Counted from the first letter of the stretch, positions 21,873 to 31,512 are shown. The stretch is DNA of 64,000 bases from Lachnospiraceae bacterium (GCA_022796795.1 JAAWJI010000012.1:1-64000), one strand, 5' to 3'. The notes: generated by a model not told the origin, from the letters alone. Program-made: numbers and translations.

Positions 21873-22414
21873 ATACAAAGGGAAGAATAGTCCCTGTGGA
21901 AACCTATGTGGATGATAAGGTATACCGGGATTTCAGCGATTTTGTCTCCTTTTCTGTGGGAAATCGCTGGATTTCCCTGGTAGCCATGCCGGTGCTCCTG
22001 CTTTTTCTGGGGGGCGTGAACTTCTATACCGGGAGCAATGCCCTGGGGTGGATCTGTGTGATCCTGGGGATTCTGGCGCCCCTGGGATACCTGTTTCGGT
22101 ATGTGGTTTCGGTAAAGAATCAGATTCAGAAGTTTGAGCTGACCACTCCTCGCCTGTTCTATACGGTGACCGTATCGGACGGCGGGATCCACGTGGAGAA
22201 CCAGACGGAAAAGGTAGATTTCAACTGGCAGCAGACCTACCGGGTCTATGAGCGGGACGAATACTTTTATATCTTCATTACCAAGGCTAGAGGATTTATT
22301 CTGCCTCTGCGGGACATGGAAACAGAAAAGGTTCGTCTGCTGAAATCGATTATTCAGGAAAATTTACCGCCCATCCGGTATATGGACCGGAGAAAGAGGC
22401 GGAGACAGGAGTAA
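21863..22414 (+). CDS. membrane protein, YcxB-like C-terminal domain
   Basis: Two TM segments then ...IHVENQTEKVDFNWQQTYRVYERDEYFYIFI; overlaps uxaB stop. Confidence 0.5.
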   Translation: MSVNTKGRIVPVETYVDDKVYRDFSDFVSFSVGNRWISLVAMPVLLLFLGGVNFYTGSNALGWICVILGILAPLGYLFRYVVSVKNQIQKFELTTPRLFYTVTVSDGGIHVENQTEKVDFNWQQTYRVYERDEYFYIFITKARGFILPLRDMETEKVRLLKSIIQENLPPIRYMDRRKRRRQE

Positions 22415-22419
22415 ATAAC

Positions 22420-23553
22420 ATGGCGGAAGTAAAATTTGACACCACACTGCGGGATTCTCAGGGAACCAGCGTGGAACCTATAAGCCCGGAAAATTTCGAT
22501 CTGGACGCCTATGCAGACTATGAGGCCAAGCTTCTGGAGAAAAATAAAGCTTTCACAGAGGCGGACAGAGGTCTTCTGGTTTATCGCAGAGTGCGGGCGG
22601 ACGGAGTGTTTTATGACAAGTGCCGGGATTTTAAGGAATCATTGGCTTTGCAGCTGGGAGCTTTGAAGACCAGCATGGCCTATAAAGCGGATATTGCCAA
22701 TTTCCTGGAGCCCTGGTATGGCATTGGTTACATTGCCTCCTGCTTCGGGGCTTCTTATGGATGGACAGAAGGGCAGGCGCCCCATGTGACTGCCCAGTTT
22801 AAGAGCGCTCAGGAAATCCTGGATGCGGATTTTGTGCCCATTGCCCAGACGGCAGAGGGAAAGCACATTCTGGAGATGGTGGAGTATTTCATGGACCAGA
22901 CCAAGGGGAAGGTTCCTGTGTCCTTCTGTGACCTTCAGTCTCCTTTAAATATGCTCACCTATCTCCTGCCTATGAACGATCTGTTTATGGAGGTGTATGA
23001 TTCGCCGGATGAGCTGAAAAAGGCGGCGGAGCTGGTCAGCGGCCTGCTCATTGACTTCCTGAAGCTTCAGGCGGATCTCATCGGGGATGCCCTGGCAAGA
23101 CCCGGACATGGCTTTGCCAGCAGCCGGGCTTTTCGCGGCGTGGGACTTTCCGACGACGCATCCATCATGCTCCAGGCCGAGGACTATGAAGACCTGTTTG
23201 TGGAAAGCGATGTGCGTATTGGACAATGCTACGGGGGTATGGTTTATCATTCCTGCGGCGTTTGGGAAAAGAAGATTGATATGGTGAAAAATATTTCTAA
23301 TATCTGGATGGCGGACGGAGCCTTTACCATTGAGACCGATCCCTCCCCCAACAATCCCCAGGTCTTTGGCGACGCTTTTGCAGGCTCCGGCATTATTCTC
23401 AATGCCCGGGCGGTGGGAAATCCGGAAAACAGCTTTGCAGCCTTAAAGCAGCTGTGGAGACCCGGCCAGAAGCTGATCGCCGTAACCTACTGTAAGACTC
23501 CGGAGGAGCAGGAGCAGCTCTACGAGATGCTGCATCAGCTGGCAGGGGGCTGA
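22420..23553 (+). CDS. uroporphyrinogen decarboxylase (URO-D) superfamily protein
   Basis: PVSFCDLQSPLNMLTYLL, YHSCG motif, URO-D barrel pattern. Confidence 0.8.
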   Translation: MAEVKFDTTLRDSQGTSVEPISPENFDLDAYADYEAKLLEKNKAFTEADRGLLVYRRVRADGVFYDKCRDFKESLALQLGALKTSMAYKADIANFLEPWYGIGYIASCFGASYGWTEGQAPHVTAQFKSAQEILDADFVPIAQTAEGKHILEMVEYFMDQTKGKVPVSFCDLQSPLNMLTYLLPMNDLFMEVYDSPDELKKAAELVSGLLIDFLKLQADLIGDALARPGHGFASSRAFRGVGLSDDASIMLQAEDYEDLFVESDVRIGQCYGGMVYHSCGVWEKKIDMVKNISNIWMADGAFTIETDPSPNNPQVFGDAFAGSGIILNARAVGNPENSFAALKQLWRPGQKLIAVTYCKTPEEQEQLYEMLHQLAGG

Positions 23554-23620
23554 AGGGATATGAAAGATCTGCCGGAGGGTCCGACTGATGCCCGGGAAGC
23601 ATTGTGAGATAAGGGATAGT

Positions 23621-23669
23621 CTGGCAGTCGCAGGAAGTGACTGGCAGTCGCAGGAAGAGACTGCCAGTC
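23621..23669. repeat. tandem direct repeat (2 x 20 bp) with overlapping 11-bp inverted repeat
   Basis: CTGGCAGTCGCAGGAAGTGA / CTGGCAGTCGCAGGAAGAGA then GACTGCCAGTC, the reverse complement of GACTGGCAGTC. Confidence 0.85.
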
Positions 23670-23728
23670 CGGGATTATGAGAAGCAGAGGAAGCATGCTA
23701 CAGGGGCTTCCGGAACAGGAGAACAAGT

Positions 23729-24775
23729 ATGAAATATGATGTGACCTTTCACCCAAGCTGGTGGCATAAATACGCCGGGGTGGATTTTACCCAGGAATTT
23801 TTTGATGAGCCCGAATACCGGATGGAATGTGATCTGAAGATGAAAAAGGCTCTCTATGAGCATTTTGGAGACTATGGACTGGGTGAGAAGGATCCCAGGA
23901 AGCGTCCCCTTCTGGGAACGGATTTTCTGGCCGCCGGCTATCTGTATTCAGAGATCCTGGGCTGTGAGATCCGCTATGAAAAGGATACTTCTCCCCAGGT
24001 TTTGAGCCGGAATCTGGATGAAGAAGAGATCGGGGAGATCAAAGCTCCGAACCTGGACGAAAATCCGGTGTGGCAGCGGACGCAGAAGCAAATCGACTAC
24101 CTGCTGGAAAACTATGGTCGGGTGGAGACCTATATCAACCTTATGGGCATCCAGAATATTGCCATGGATCTCATGGGTCAGGAGGTTATGGCCTCCTACT
24201 ATACGGCTCCGGAAGAGGTGGACGCGCTGTTGTCTGAGATCACCAAAATGAGTATTGACATCGGAAAGCGTTTCAAGGCTCTTTCTCATGATATTTCCGG
24301 CGGCGTCACGGCTATTGTTCGTCAGGTCATGCCGGAGAATTATCTTACTTCCAACTGCTCGGTGGAGATGGTGTCTGATGAGCTCTATGAGAAATTCCTG
24401 CTGAAATATGACCAGCAGCTGGCAGATGCCTTCGGAAACTTTGGAATTCATCACTGCGGCCGTAGTATGGAGCATGTGGTGGAGGGCTATGCCAAGGTAA
24501 AGGGATTAACCTTCGCTGAGGTGGGAGCATTTTCCGATATTAAGGCAGTGCGTCAGGCATTACCCGGCGTATTCTTAAACGCCCGCTACAGTCCTGTGCG
24601 CCTGATGAAGGCCCAGAGAGAGGAAGTGTTTGCCGAGGTTGCAGATCTGGTGAAGAATGGAACCAATGGGGCAGGGCAGATTTCCGTGTCCTGCGTGGGG
24701 CTGGACGACAAGATAACGGATGAGCAGGTAAAGAACTTCCTGGATGCCTGTAAAGAAGCGGAGAGTCTCTGCTGA
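23729..24775 (+). CDS. uroporphyrinogen decarboxylase (URO-D) superfamily protein, second paralog
   Basis: LMGIQNIAMDLMGQE, FGIHHCGRSMEHVV, FSDIKAVRQALPGVFLNAR. Confidence 0.78.
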   Translation: MKYDVTFHPSWWHKYAGVDFTQEFFDEPEYRMECDLKMKKALYEHFGDYGLGEKDPRKRPLLGTDFLAAGYLYSEILGCEIRYEKDTSPQVLSRNLDEEEIGEIKAPNLDENPVWQRTQKQIDYLLENYGRVETYINLMGIQNIAMDLMGQEVMASYYTAPEEVDALLSEITKMSIDIGKRFKALSHDISGGVTAIVRQVMPENYLTSNCSVEMVSDELYEKFLLKYDQQLADAFGNFGIHHCGRSMEHVVEGYAKVKGLTFAEVGAFSDIKAVRQALPGVFLNARYSPVRLMKAQREEVFAEVADLVKNGTNGAGQISVSCVGLDDKITDEQVKNFLDACKEAESLC

Positions 24776-24930
24776 GTTTTGGCTGAGAAAGAACTAAAAC
24801 GTTTGCGGAGAAAGCTGTTTGGTATAGAATATTCCTTTTTGCTATTAGGAAAATTGCATAAAATTTCAGAGAAAAAATCAGTAATAATGATTAAAATAGC
24901 GCTGAGAGGGTGTTCCTCATTGAGATACCA

Positions 24931-24959
24931 TTGACATTCCCACAAAAAAATGATAAAAT
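24931..24959 (+). promoter_or_regulatory. sigma-A promoter TTGACA-N17-TAAAAT upstream of lacI
   Basis: Direct read; followed by AAAACGTTTT palindrome at 24978-24987. Confidence 0.75.
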
Positions 24960-25018
24960 ATAAATTGAGAAGAAGCTAAAACGTTTTATCATTAGCGAAA
25001 GAGGGATGTGGATGGAGC

Positions 25019-26092
25019 ATGGGGACGAAACGGGTGTCGATCACGGATATTGCAAAGAAAACCGGAGTATCGGCCGGAAGTGTTCACCGTGCTTTAGCCG
25101 GAAAGCCGGGAGTCAGTGAAAAGACCCGGGCCTATATCCTGGAGGCGGCAAAGGAGATGGGCTATCAGCCCAATTACATCGCTTCCTCCCTGAAGCGCAG
25201 AACGCTTCGGATTCTGGCGGCTTTTCCTGCTTATACGTCCTACAATCGGTTCTTTTTTCCCTATGTATGGCAGGGATTTCGGGACTGTATTGCGGACATG
25301 GCGGATTACAACATTGAGGCTGTAGAGTTGCCCTACGCCATGGATCCCGGACCAGGTTCCCAGCGCCAGGAGCTTCTGGAGGCTTTTGATCGCTATGAAG
25401 GCGGCGTTGACGGTCTTTTAACCATCGGGCACATCAACAATCGGGATCTCTGTGCGGTGAAGCGCTATACAGATGCGGGAATTCCTGTGATTCTGGCCTG
25501 TGATGACAAGAAAAGCCTGGATCGCCTCTGCTGTGTGCAGGCAGATCATTTCTGCTGTGGCAGCCTGGCTGCGGAGCTTTTGTCCATGCAGATTCCAGCC
25601 GGCAGTCAGGTGCTGGTCTGTGCGGGAGACACTCTGGTGCCCTCCCACTATGAAACCCTGGAGGCTTTTGAGGGATATCTGAGGGAGCATGGCTGCAACA
25701 TGGAGCTTATCAAGGTTCACGGCAGGGATCTGGACACAGGAACCTATGACCGGGTCATGGAGAAGCTTAGGGAATATCCGGGTATCCGGGGCGCCTACTC
25801 GGTAAACGCCACCAACGGCATTGTGCTGTGCAATGCGGTGACCAGGATGAAACGGGAGAGAGAGATCAGTGTAATTCTCAGCGACGTTTATCCAGAAAAT
25901 ATTGAGAACTTTAAGAAGGGGATTGTAAACAGTATTGTCTACAAAAATCCCTATCAGCAGGGATATCTGGCCACCAAAGCCATGATTGATTACCTGGTGA
26001 AGAATGAGACTCCAATCTCAGATGTGATACATGTACGCAGCGAGGTGGTGCTGCGCAGCAATCTGCATCTCTATGAGGAGACAGGATTGTAA
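25019..26092 (+). CDS. LacI family transcriptional regulator
   Basis: KRVSITDIAKKTGVSAGSVHRALAGKPGVSEKTRAYIL. Confidence 0.92.
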   Translation: MGTKRVSITDIAKKTGVSAGSVHRALAGKPGVSEKTRAYILEAAKEMGYQPNYIASSLKRRTLRILAAFPAYTSYNRFFFPYVWQGFRDCIADMADYNIEAVELPYAMDPGPGSQRQELLEAFDRYEGGVDGLLTIGHINNRDLCAVKRYTDAGIPVILACDDKKSLDRLCCVQADHFCCGSLAAELLSMQIPAGSQVLVCAGDTLVPSHYETLEAFEGYLREHGCNMELIKVHGRDLDTGTYDRVMEKLREYPGIRGAYSVNATNGIVLCNAVTRMKREREISVILSDVYPENIENFKKGIVNSIVYKNPYQQGYLATKAMIDYLVKNETPISDVIHVRSEVVLRSNLHLYEETGL

Positions 26093-26161
26093 GAATGATA
26101 TTGGCAGGTCCAAAGACCTGAAATATAATGCTATATTTACATTTTACAGGAGGGTAATTTT

Positions 26162-27280
26162 ATGAAAAGAAAAGTAATTGCTACCGTATTGGCACTGGCA
26201 ATGACCATGTCCATGCTTGCAGGCTGCGGCTCCAAGAAAGAGGAAACACCTCAGGCGCCGGCTGCTGAGGCTCCCGCTGAGACACCGGCTGCTGAAGAAG
26301 AGGAAAAGGGGGAGACAGAAGCTGAGGCTCCCGCTGAGAGCACCGGCGAGGCTGAGATCGTTTTGAAGTATGCGGAGCTGAATCCGGACGGACATATCAT
26401 GGATGAGTGCGCAGACTATTTTGCAGAGCAGGTAAGCCAGATGTCCAATGGACGTATTGAAATCGACGTATTCCCGGCCGGACAGCTGGGCGATGAGAAG
26501 ACTGCTTATCAGACCATTCAGATGGGCGGCGGCGCAATTGACATCTGCCGCGGAAACACCAACTCTCTGGCAGACTTCGGCGCTGAGAAGCTGAACCTGT
26601 TCGGACTTCCCTTTATTTTCCAGGGACGCGAGCATCTGTGGAACGTGCTGGAGAGCGAGATCGGTGCAGATTTCCTGGCTGAGCCCCAGGAGAAGAGCAT
26701 GGGCATGGTTGGCCTGTTCTACCTGGATGAGGGTTCCCGGAACTTCTTTACCGTAGAGAGCAAGCCCATTAACACCGTAGAGGATTTCAAGGGCCTGAAG
26801 CTGCGCGTTCCCACTACCCTGATTATGGAGGGAACCACCACTGCACTGGGCGCAAGCGCAACTCCCATTTCTTTCTCTGAGCTGTATTCTTCTCTGCAGA
26901 CAGGCGTGGTTGACGGTGCTGAGCAGCCCCATTCCGGCTACTTCTCCAACAAGTTCTACGAGGTAGCTCCTAACTACACCCTGACCGGACATACCTACAG
27001 CCCCTCCATCATCCTCATGAGCGAGAGCGTATGGAACGGATTGAGCGCTGATGATCAGAAGATTCTTATGGACGCTGCAAAGGCAACCGAGCAGTACAAC
27101 AAAGAGACCATCACAGAGCTGGATGCACAGCTGCTGGAGGACATCAAGGCTGCTGGCGCAAACGTAATCGAGATCACAGACAACACTCCTTTCGTAGAGG
27201 CAACTGCTGAGGTTACCGCTGAGTACACCAATACCGAAGAGCTGAAGGCTCTGTATGATCAGATCTTAAGCATGAAATAA
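26162..27280 (+). CDS. dctP: TRAP transporter substrate-binding lipoprotein
   Basis: Lipobox LAGCG; KLRVPTTLIMEGTTTALGASATPISFSELYSSLQTGVVDGAE. Confidence 0.93.
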   Translation: MKRKVIATVLALAMTMSMLAGCGSKKEETPQAPAAEAPAETPAAEEEEKGETEAEAPAESTGEAEIVLKYAELNPDGHIMDECADYFAEQVSQMSNGRIEIDVFPAGQLGDEKTAYQTIQMGGGAIDICRGNTNSLADFGAEKLNLFGLPFIFQGREHLWNVLESEIGADFLAEPQEKSMGMVGLFYLDEGSRNFFTVESKPINTVEDFKGLKLRVPTTLIMEGTTTALGASATPISFSELYSSLQTGVVDGAEQPHSGYFSNKFYEVAPNYTLTGHTYSPSIILMSESVWNGLSADDQKILMDAAKATEQYNKETITELDAQLLEDIKAAGANVIEITDNTPFVEATAEVTAEYTNTEELKALYDQILSMK

Positions 27281-27306
27281 GTGAAAACGACAGTTTAGAA
27301 GCGCAT

Positions 27307-27340
27307 GAGGAGGAGAGGACAGCCTGTCTGTCTCCTCCTC
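27307..27340 (+). terminator. hairpin after dctP (possible attenuator, no T-tract)
   Basis: GAGGAGGAGA...TCTCCTCCTC 10-bp perfect stem. Confidence 0.6.
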
Positions 27341-27344
27341 TTGT

Positions 27345-27506
27345 GAGCAATCCCGAAAAGCCCCTTGCACCATCTTTCAGGCCGATTTTCCGCCAGTTGC
27401 ACGCAAATTTAATTAACGTACACACCGTGTACGCCTCATAAATTTGTGCGCATCTGACAAAAAATCTGCTCTGAAATCTGGATGCAAAGACTTTCCGGGA
27501 ATGCTC
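27345..27506. repeat. ~162-bp imperfect inverted repeat, MITE/REP-like palindrome
   Basis: Arms symmetrical about 27425; core CGTACAC-acc-GTGTACG; GCACGCAAATTTA / TAAATTTGTGCGC; outer GAGCAATCCCGAAAAG / CTTTCCGGGAATGCTC. Confidence 0.85.
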
Positions 27507-27527
27507 TTATCACGAAAGGAGGACTCC

Positions 27528-28022
27528 ATGGAGAAGGTCACAAAGATTTTTGATTATGTGTATCTTTTTTTCATGACCATCTGTAAATTGTTTTTTATCG
27601 GCATGGTTGTGGTTACCGCATATGTGGTATTTGGCCGGTTTGTGCTGAATAACAGCCCGTCCTGGGGAGAAGAGCTGGCTCTGCTGTGCATGGTATATAT
27701 GTCCATGATCAGTGCGGCTTTGGCTATCCGCAAGGACACGCATATCCGCATGACCATCATTGACCTGTTTTTGCCGGAAAAGGTGGTGGGATTTTTTAAG
27801 GGCCTGGCCCAGGTGGCAATCTTCGGCTTTTCCTGGTTTATGATTATCTATGGCTGGCAGTTTGCCCAGCTTATGGGAAGAAGTATGATGACCGGACTCC
27901 GGATTAAGTCCATGTACCTGTATCTGGCAATCCCCATTGCGGGAGTGGCCTTGTGTCTCATGGAGATTGAGCGTCTGATCAATTTCTTCTACAGAAGGAA
28001 GGGAGGAACGGTCAATGAATAG
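27528..28022 (+). CDS. dctQ: TRAP transporter small permease
   Basis: 4-TM protein; NSPSWGEELALLCMVYMSMISAALAIRKDTHIRM. Confidence 0.92.
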   Translation: MEKVTKIFDYVYLFFMTICKLFFIGMVVVTAYVVFGRFVLNNSPSWGEELALLCMVYMSMISAALAIRKDTHIRMTIIDLFLPEKVVGFFKGLAQVAIFGFSWFMIIYGWQFAQLMGRSMMTGLRIKSMYLYLAIPIAGVALCLMEIERLINFFYRRKGGTVNE

Positions 28023-29316
28023 AGAAACCACCGCAATTCTGATTTTGATGGTTACCTTTGTGTTTTTTATCGTCTGCCGGTTTCCCATTGCCTTTGGAAT
28101 CGGTATTTCCACCCTGCTGACCTGTCTGTATTTGGAGCTGCCTCTGATGCAGGTGGCGCAGCTCATGGTAAAGGGTGTGAATGTATTCTCGCTCATGGCT
28201 GTTCCCTTCTTCATTTTGGCCGGTGAACTCATGGGAAGCGGAGGTATATCGAAACGTCTGATTGCCCTGTCCAATGCCCTGATCGGGTGGATGCGGGGCG
28301 GTCTGGCCATGGTGAATATCATTGCCTCTGTATTTTTCGGCGGTATTTCCGGTTCCTCTACAGCAGACACCGCGTCTCTGGGAACCATTTTGATCCCCAT
28401 GATGAAGGATGAGGGATATGATGAGGATTTCTCCACCTGTGTGACCATGGCTTCCTCTGTACAGGGACTTTTGATTCCGCCCAGCCATAATATGGTGCTG
28501 TACGCCACCGTAGCCGGTTCTGTATCCGTGGGACGTCTGTTCCTGGCAGGCTATGTGCCCGGCATTGTGCTGGCAATCGTGCTGATGATTTACAGCTATA
28601 TCATATCCGTAAAGCGGAAATATCCCAAGGGAGATCCCTTCAATATAAAGAACGTGTTGAAGACCTGCTGGGACTCTATCTGGGGACTGCTGACCGTTCT
28701 CATCGTGGTAATCGGTGTGGTATTCGGTATGTTTACAGCTACAGAGTCTGCGGCTATCGCTGTCGTATATGCTCTTATCGTATCTCTGTTTGTATACCGG
28801 GAGCTGGATCTAAAGGGAATCTGGCATGTGCTGGAGCGGGGGTTAAATACCCTGGCAATCGTGCTGATCCTGATTTCCACTTCCACGGCTTTCGGATGGA
28901 TGCTGACTTATCTGAAGATGCCGGAGCTGGTGGCAAACGCTATTTTAGGCGTTTCCGACAATAAATATGTAATTATGTTGATTATGAATGTGTTGCTGCT
29001 GGTTCTGGGCTGCGTTATGGATATGTCGGCTCTGATCCTGGTTTGTACGCCGATTCTTCTTCCCATCGCAACGGGAATCGGCGTGGATCCGGTGCACTTC
29101 GGCGCCATTATGATCCTGAACTTAGGTATTGGTTTGATTACGCCTCCCGTAGGCGGCACACTGTTTGTGGGAAGCGCAGTTTCAGGAATTAAGATTGAGA
29201 AGCTGTCCAAGGCCATGCTTCCCTTCTATGCCATGATGGTGATTGCACTGATGATCGTTACCTTCTGTCCCGGACTCGTTATGTTCCTGCCGAACCTGAT
29301 GATGCCGGTGATGTAG
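28015..29316 (+). CDS. dctM: TRAP transporter large permease
   Basis: FFGGISGSSTADTASLGTILIPMM, IPPSHNMVLYA, LGIGLITPPVGGTLFV. Confidence 0.95.
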   Translation: MNRETTAILILMVTFVFFIVCRFPIAFGIGISTLLTCLYLELPLMQVAQLMVKGVNVFSLMAVPFFILAGELMGSGGISKRLIALSNALIGWMRGGLAMVNIIASVFFGGISGSSTADTASLGTILIPMMKDEGYDEDFSTCVTMASSVQGLLIPPSHNMVLYATVAGSVSVGRLFLAGYVPGIVLAIVLMIYSYIISVKRKYPKGDPFNIKNVLKTCWDSIWGLLTVLIVVIGVVFGMFTATESAAIAVVYALIVSLFVYRELDLKGIWHVLERGLNTLAIVLILISTSTAFGWMLTYLKMPELVANAILGVSDNKYVIMLIMNVLLLVLGCVMDMSALILVCTPILLPIATGIGVDPVHFGAIMILNLGIGLITPPVGGTLFVGSAVSGIKIEKLSKAMLPFYAMMVIALMIVTFCPGLVMFLPNLMMPVM

Positions 29317-29321
29317 ATAAG

Positions 29322-29558
29322 CAGTTTAGCCATAACACAGACGACTGGCAAACCGGGCTTGCTCCAATTTGCCAGTTGTTCTGTATTATGAGGGAGCGCC
29401 TGTCTATGCCCAGGATTATCCGGGGCAGCAGTGGGAAAGCGCCGAAGGTGTCCCTGGGAGCGCCCGGCAATGAGCAAAAAGAGCTGCGATAGCAGAGGAG
29501 AGCGCTGGAAGCGCGATTTTGGGAATGGGCGTGGGATGAACGGACGGTGAGCCATAAC
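29322..29558. repeat. dispersed intergenic repeat element, copy 2
   Basis: Same blocks as 6742-6899; contains an internal duplication beginning GGGAGCGCC. Confidence 0.8.
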
Positions 29559-29590
29559 TATTTGTAGAAAAGCTGGCGTAGAAAAGGAGT

Positions 29591-30397
29591 ATGGAAATGC
29601 AGCAAGTGATTGAGCTGGAGCATGGGGCGGATATGAACGGGTATCTGGTCACAGATGAGGCCAAAGGAGCCGTGGTGATCTGCCCGGGAGGTGGATATGA
29701 ATTTCGGTCTGCCCGGGAGGCGGAGCCGGTGGCCCGGGCCTACAATCGGGCCGGTTATCACGCCTTTGTGGCAAATTATCAGCTGGGGGAGGAGATGGAG
29801 CCTCTGGGATACGGGCCCCTTGTGGATCTGAGCCAGGCAGTGGCCTGGGTGAACAGCCATAAGGGCAAGCTTGGCATAGAGGGCAAGGATGTCTATGTCT
29901 GCGGATTTTCCGCGGGAGCCCATTTGGCGGCCAGCCTGGGGGTTCTGTGGAAGGATGCCAGCCGGTTTCCGGCGGGTACAGATCTTGCCCTTCATCGGCC
30001 GGATGCCATGATTCTGTGTTACCCGGTTATAAGCGCAGGAGAATGGGGACATCGGGGCAGTTTTGTACGTCTGGCTGGGGAGCAGCAGGAAGATCAGCAG
30101 AGATACAGTCTGGAAAAACTGGTGACCCGGGACGCAGTGCCGGCCTTTCTGTGGCATACGGCAGCAGACGACGGCGTACCGGTGCAGAATACTCTTTTGA
30201 TGGCAGATGCTCTGGCGCGCTTTGGAGTGCCTGTGGAGGTGCATGTATTCCCCTATGGAGTCCACGGGCTTTCCCTGGCAACGGAAGAGGTAGATGAGCT
30301 GGTGAAGGGCCGTCTGGCAGACGCCCATGTGGCGCAGTGGATGGAGCTTTGCGTCCGCTGGATGGAAGTATGGAGGAATGGATATGAAACAGTATGA
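29591..30397 (+). CDS. alpha/beta hydrolase (acetylesterase-like)
   Basis: VVICPGGGYEFRSAREAEPVARAYNRAGYHAFVANYQLG, CGFSAGAHLAASLG. Confidence 0.88.
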   Translation: MEMQQVIELEHGADMNGYLVTDEAKGAVVICPGGGYEFRSAREAEPVARAYNRAGYHAFVANYQLGEEMEPLGYGPLVDLSQAVAWVNSHKGKLGIEGKDVYVCGFSAGAHLAASLGVLWKDASRFPAGTDLALHRPDAMILCYPVISAGEWGHRGSFVRLAGEQQEDQQRYSLEKLVTRDAVPAFLWHTAADDGVPVQNTLLMADALARFGVPVEVHVFPYGVHGLSLATEEVDELVKGRLADAHVAQWMELCVRWMEVWRNGYETV

Positions 30398-30767
30398 GAT
30401 TCAGGCTCAGGGATTTCAGGTGCTGCACAACAGCGGCGGCTGGCGGCTGGCAGTCCACGGCTATGAGGAACAGGTAAACGGCATGGCCTCCCTGGCAAAC
30501 TGGGGCAGGCATCTGGATTCCGAGGAAGCATTTGTACTTCTCCAGGGCAGGGCCTGGCTTTCAGAGCGGAGCGAAGCAGGAGAGCTTTTGGTTCAGCCTC
30601 TTCATCCGCTTCAGGTATATCTGGTGGAGACCGGAACCCGCCACGCCATTGTATTGGCACAGGACAGCCAGGTGCTGATTGCGGAAAACCGGGATATGGA
30701 CAACAGCGTTACAGAGCCCATAAGCAGTCAGGATTTAGAGCAGATACGCCTGGCTTGTGGCACATGA
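30384..30767 (+). CDS. small cupin-like protein
   Basis: Beta-rich ~127 aa; HPLQVYLVETGTRHAIVLAQDSQVLIAENRD. Confidence 0.5.
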   Translation: MKQYEIQAQGFQVLHNSGGWRLAVHGYEEQVNGMASLANWGRHLDSEEAFVLLQGRAWLSERSEAGELLVQPLHPLQVYLVETGTRHAIVLAQDSQVLIAENRDMDNSVTEPISSQDLEQIRLACGT

Positions 30768-30968
30768 CGGAAAAGTCGGAAAATCCAGGGATTCATGTGG
30801 ATGGACTTAGAAAGGTTCCACGTTTTCGGCGGCGTTTTGAAGGAGTAGGGTAGGGAAATCAGAATATATCAGAAGCTGGCTTGTATTTTGAAAGTCGTGG
30901 ATACCCATGGGATCTGCTGTTTGAAGTATAGAGGATGTGTTTTTAGAAAAAGTCCCGGAAATGGGAGG

Positions 30969-30995
30969 ATGCCAGGCAGCGGATCTGCCTGGCAT
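30969..30995 (+). terminator. hairpin terminator
   Basis: ATGCCAGGCAG-cggat-CTGCCTGGCAT. Confidence 0.6.
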
Positions 30996-31296
30996 TTATT
31001 ATGAAAAAGTTTATTCAAATGGTAAGTTATAATCGTTTTAAAAAGGTGTTGCAGGATTGCTTTGTTGCTATGTTAGTATTATAGGAAAGAGAAATGAATG
31101 GAGTATGTAAAGGAGTTTAACGTTTTTTGAAAGATATATGAATAAAATGTGAACAGACACCCTTTGGGGGCCGGGAAATACGCCTGTATGATCTGGGGAT
31201 CAAAGATAAAACCTTGTAGAAAACAGAGAAATTTGTAAAAATATTTCGAAGAAGAAAGTCAGGTTTCACAAAAATGAAAAAGCAGGAAAAAAGAGT

Positions 31297-31324
31297 TTGA
31301 CTTTTCCTGAGAGACGCATATAAT
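31297..31324 (+). promoter_or_regulatory. sigma-A promoter TTGACT-N16-TATAAT for amt
   Basis: Direct read upstream of a ~310-nt structured leader. Confidence 0.7.
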
Positions 31325-31338
31325 GGGGAGTAGCAAAA

Positions 31339-31512
31339 CAAAGGCGTTTCTTGCGAAGAGCAGGAGGCGCCTTTTGGATTGCAGGGAAGCTTGGGGAAGA
31401 AGCTATGGGATGATACATTCCTGAAAATGTTCCCACATGCAAAACAGAACATACGGATAAATCGAAGGAGATTTTCAGTGGTCTAGGACCTGGAAATCTC
31501 CTTCTTTTTATG
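31339..31512 (+). promoter_or_regulatory. structured leader with alternative antiterminator hairpin and intrinsic terminator upstream of amt
   Basis: Hairpin 31339-31375; P1 31407-31434 (GGGA-ACATT-CCTGAA-AATGT-TCCC); P2 31459-31474 (AAATC-GAAGGA-GATTT) overlapping terminator arm AAGGAGATTT (31465-31474) / AAATCTCCTT (31494-31503) + T-tract. Confidence 0.7.

Noticed and set aside
23621-23660. CRISPR array
   Set aside because: Only two contiguous direct repeats with no spacers and no cas genes.
22420-24775. haem biosynthesis hemE assignment for URO-D genes
   Set aside because: No other hem genes nearby, divergent paralogs, and sugar-catabolic context argue against classical HemE.
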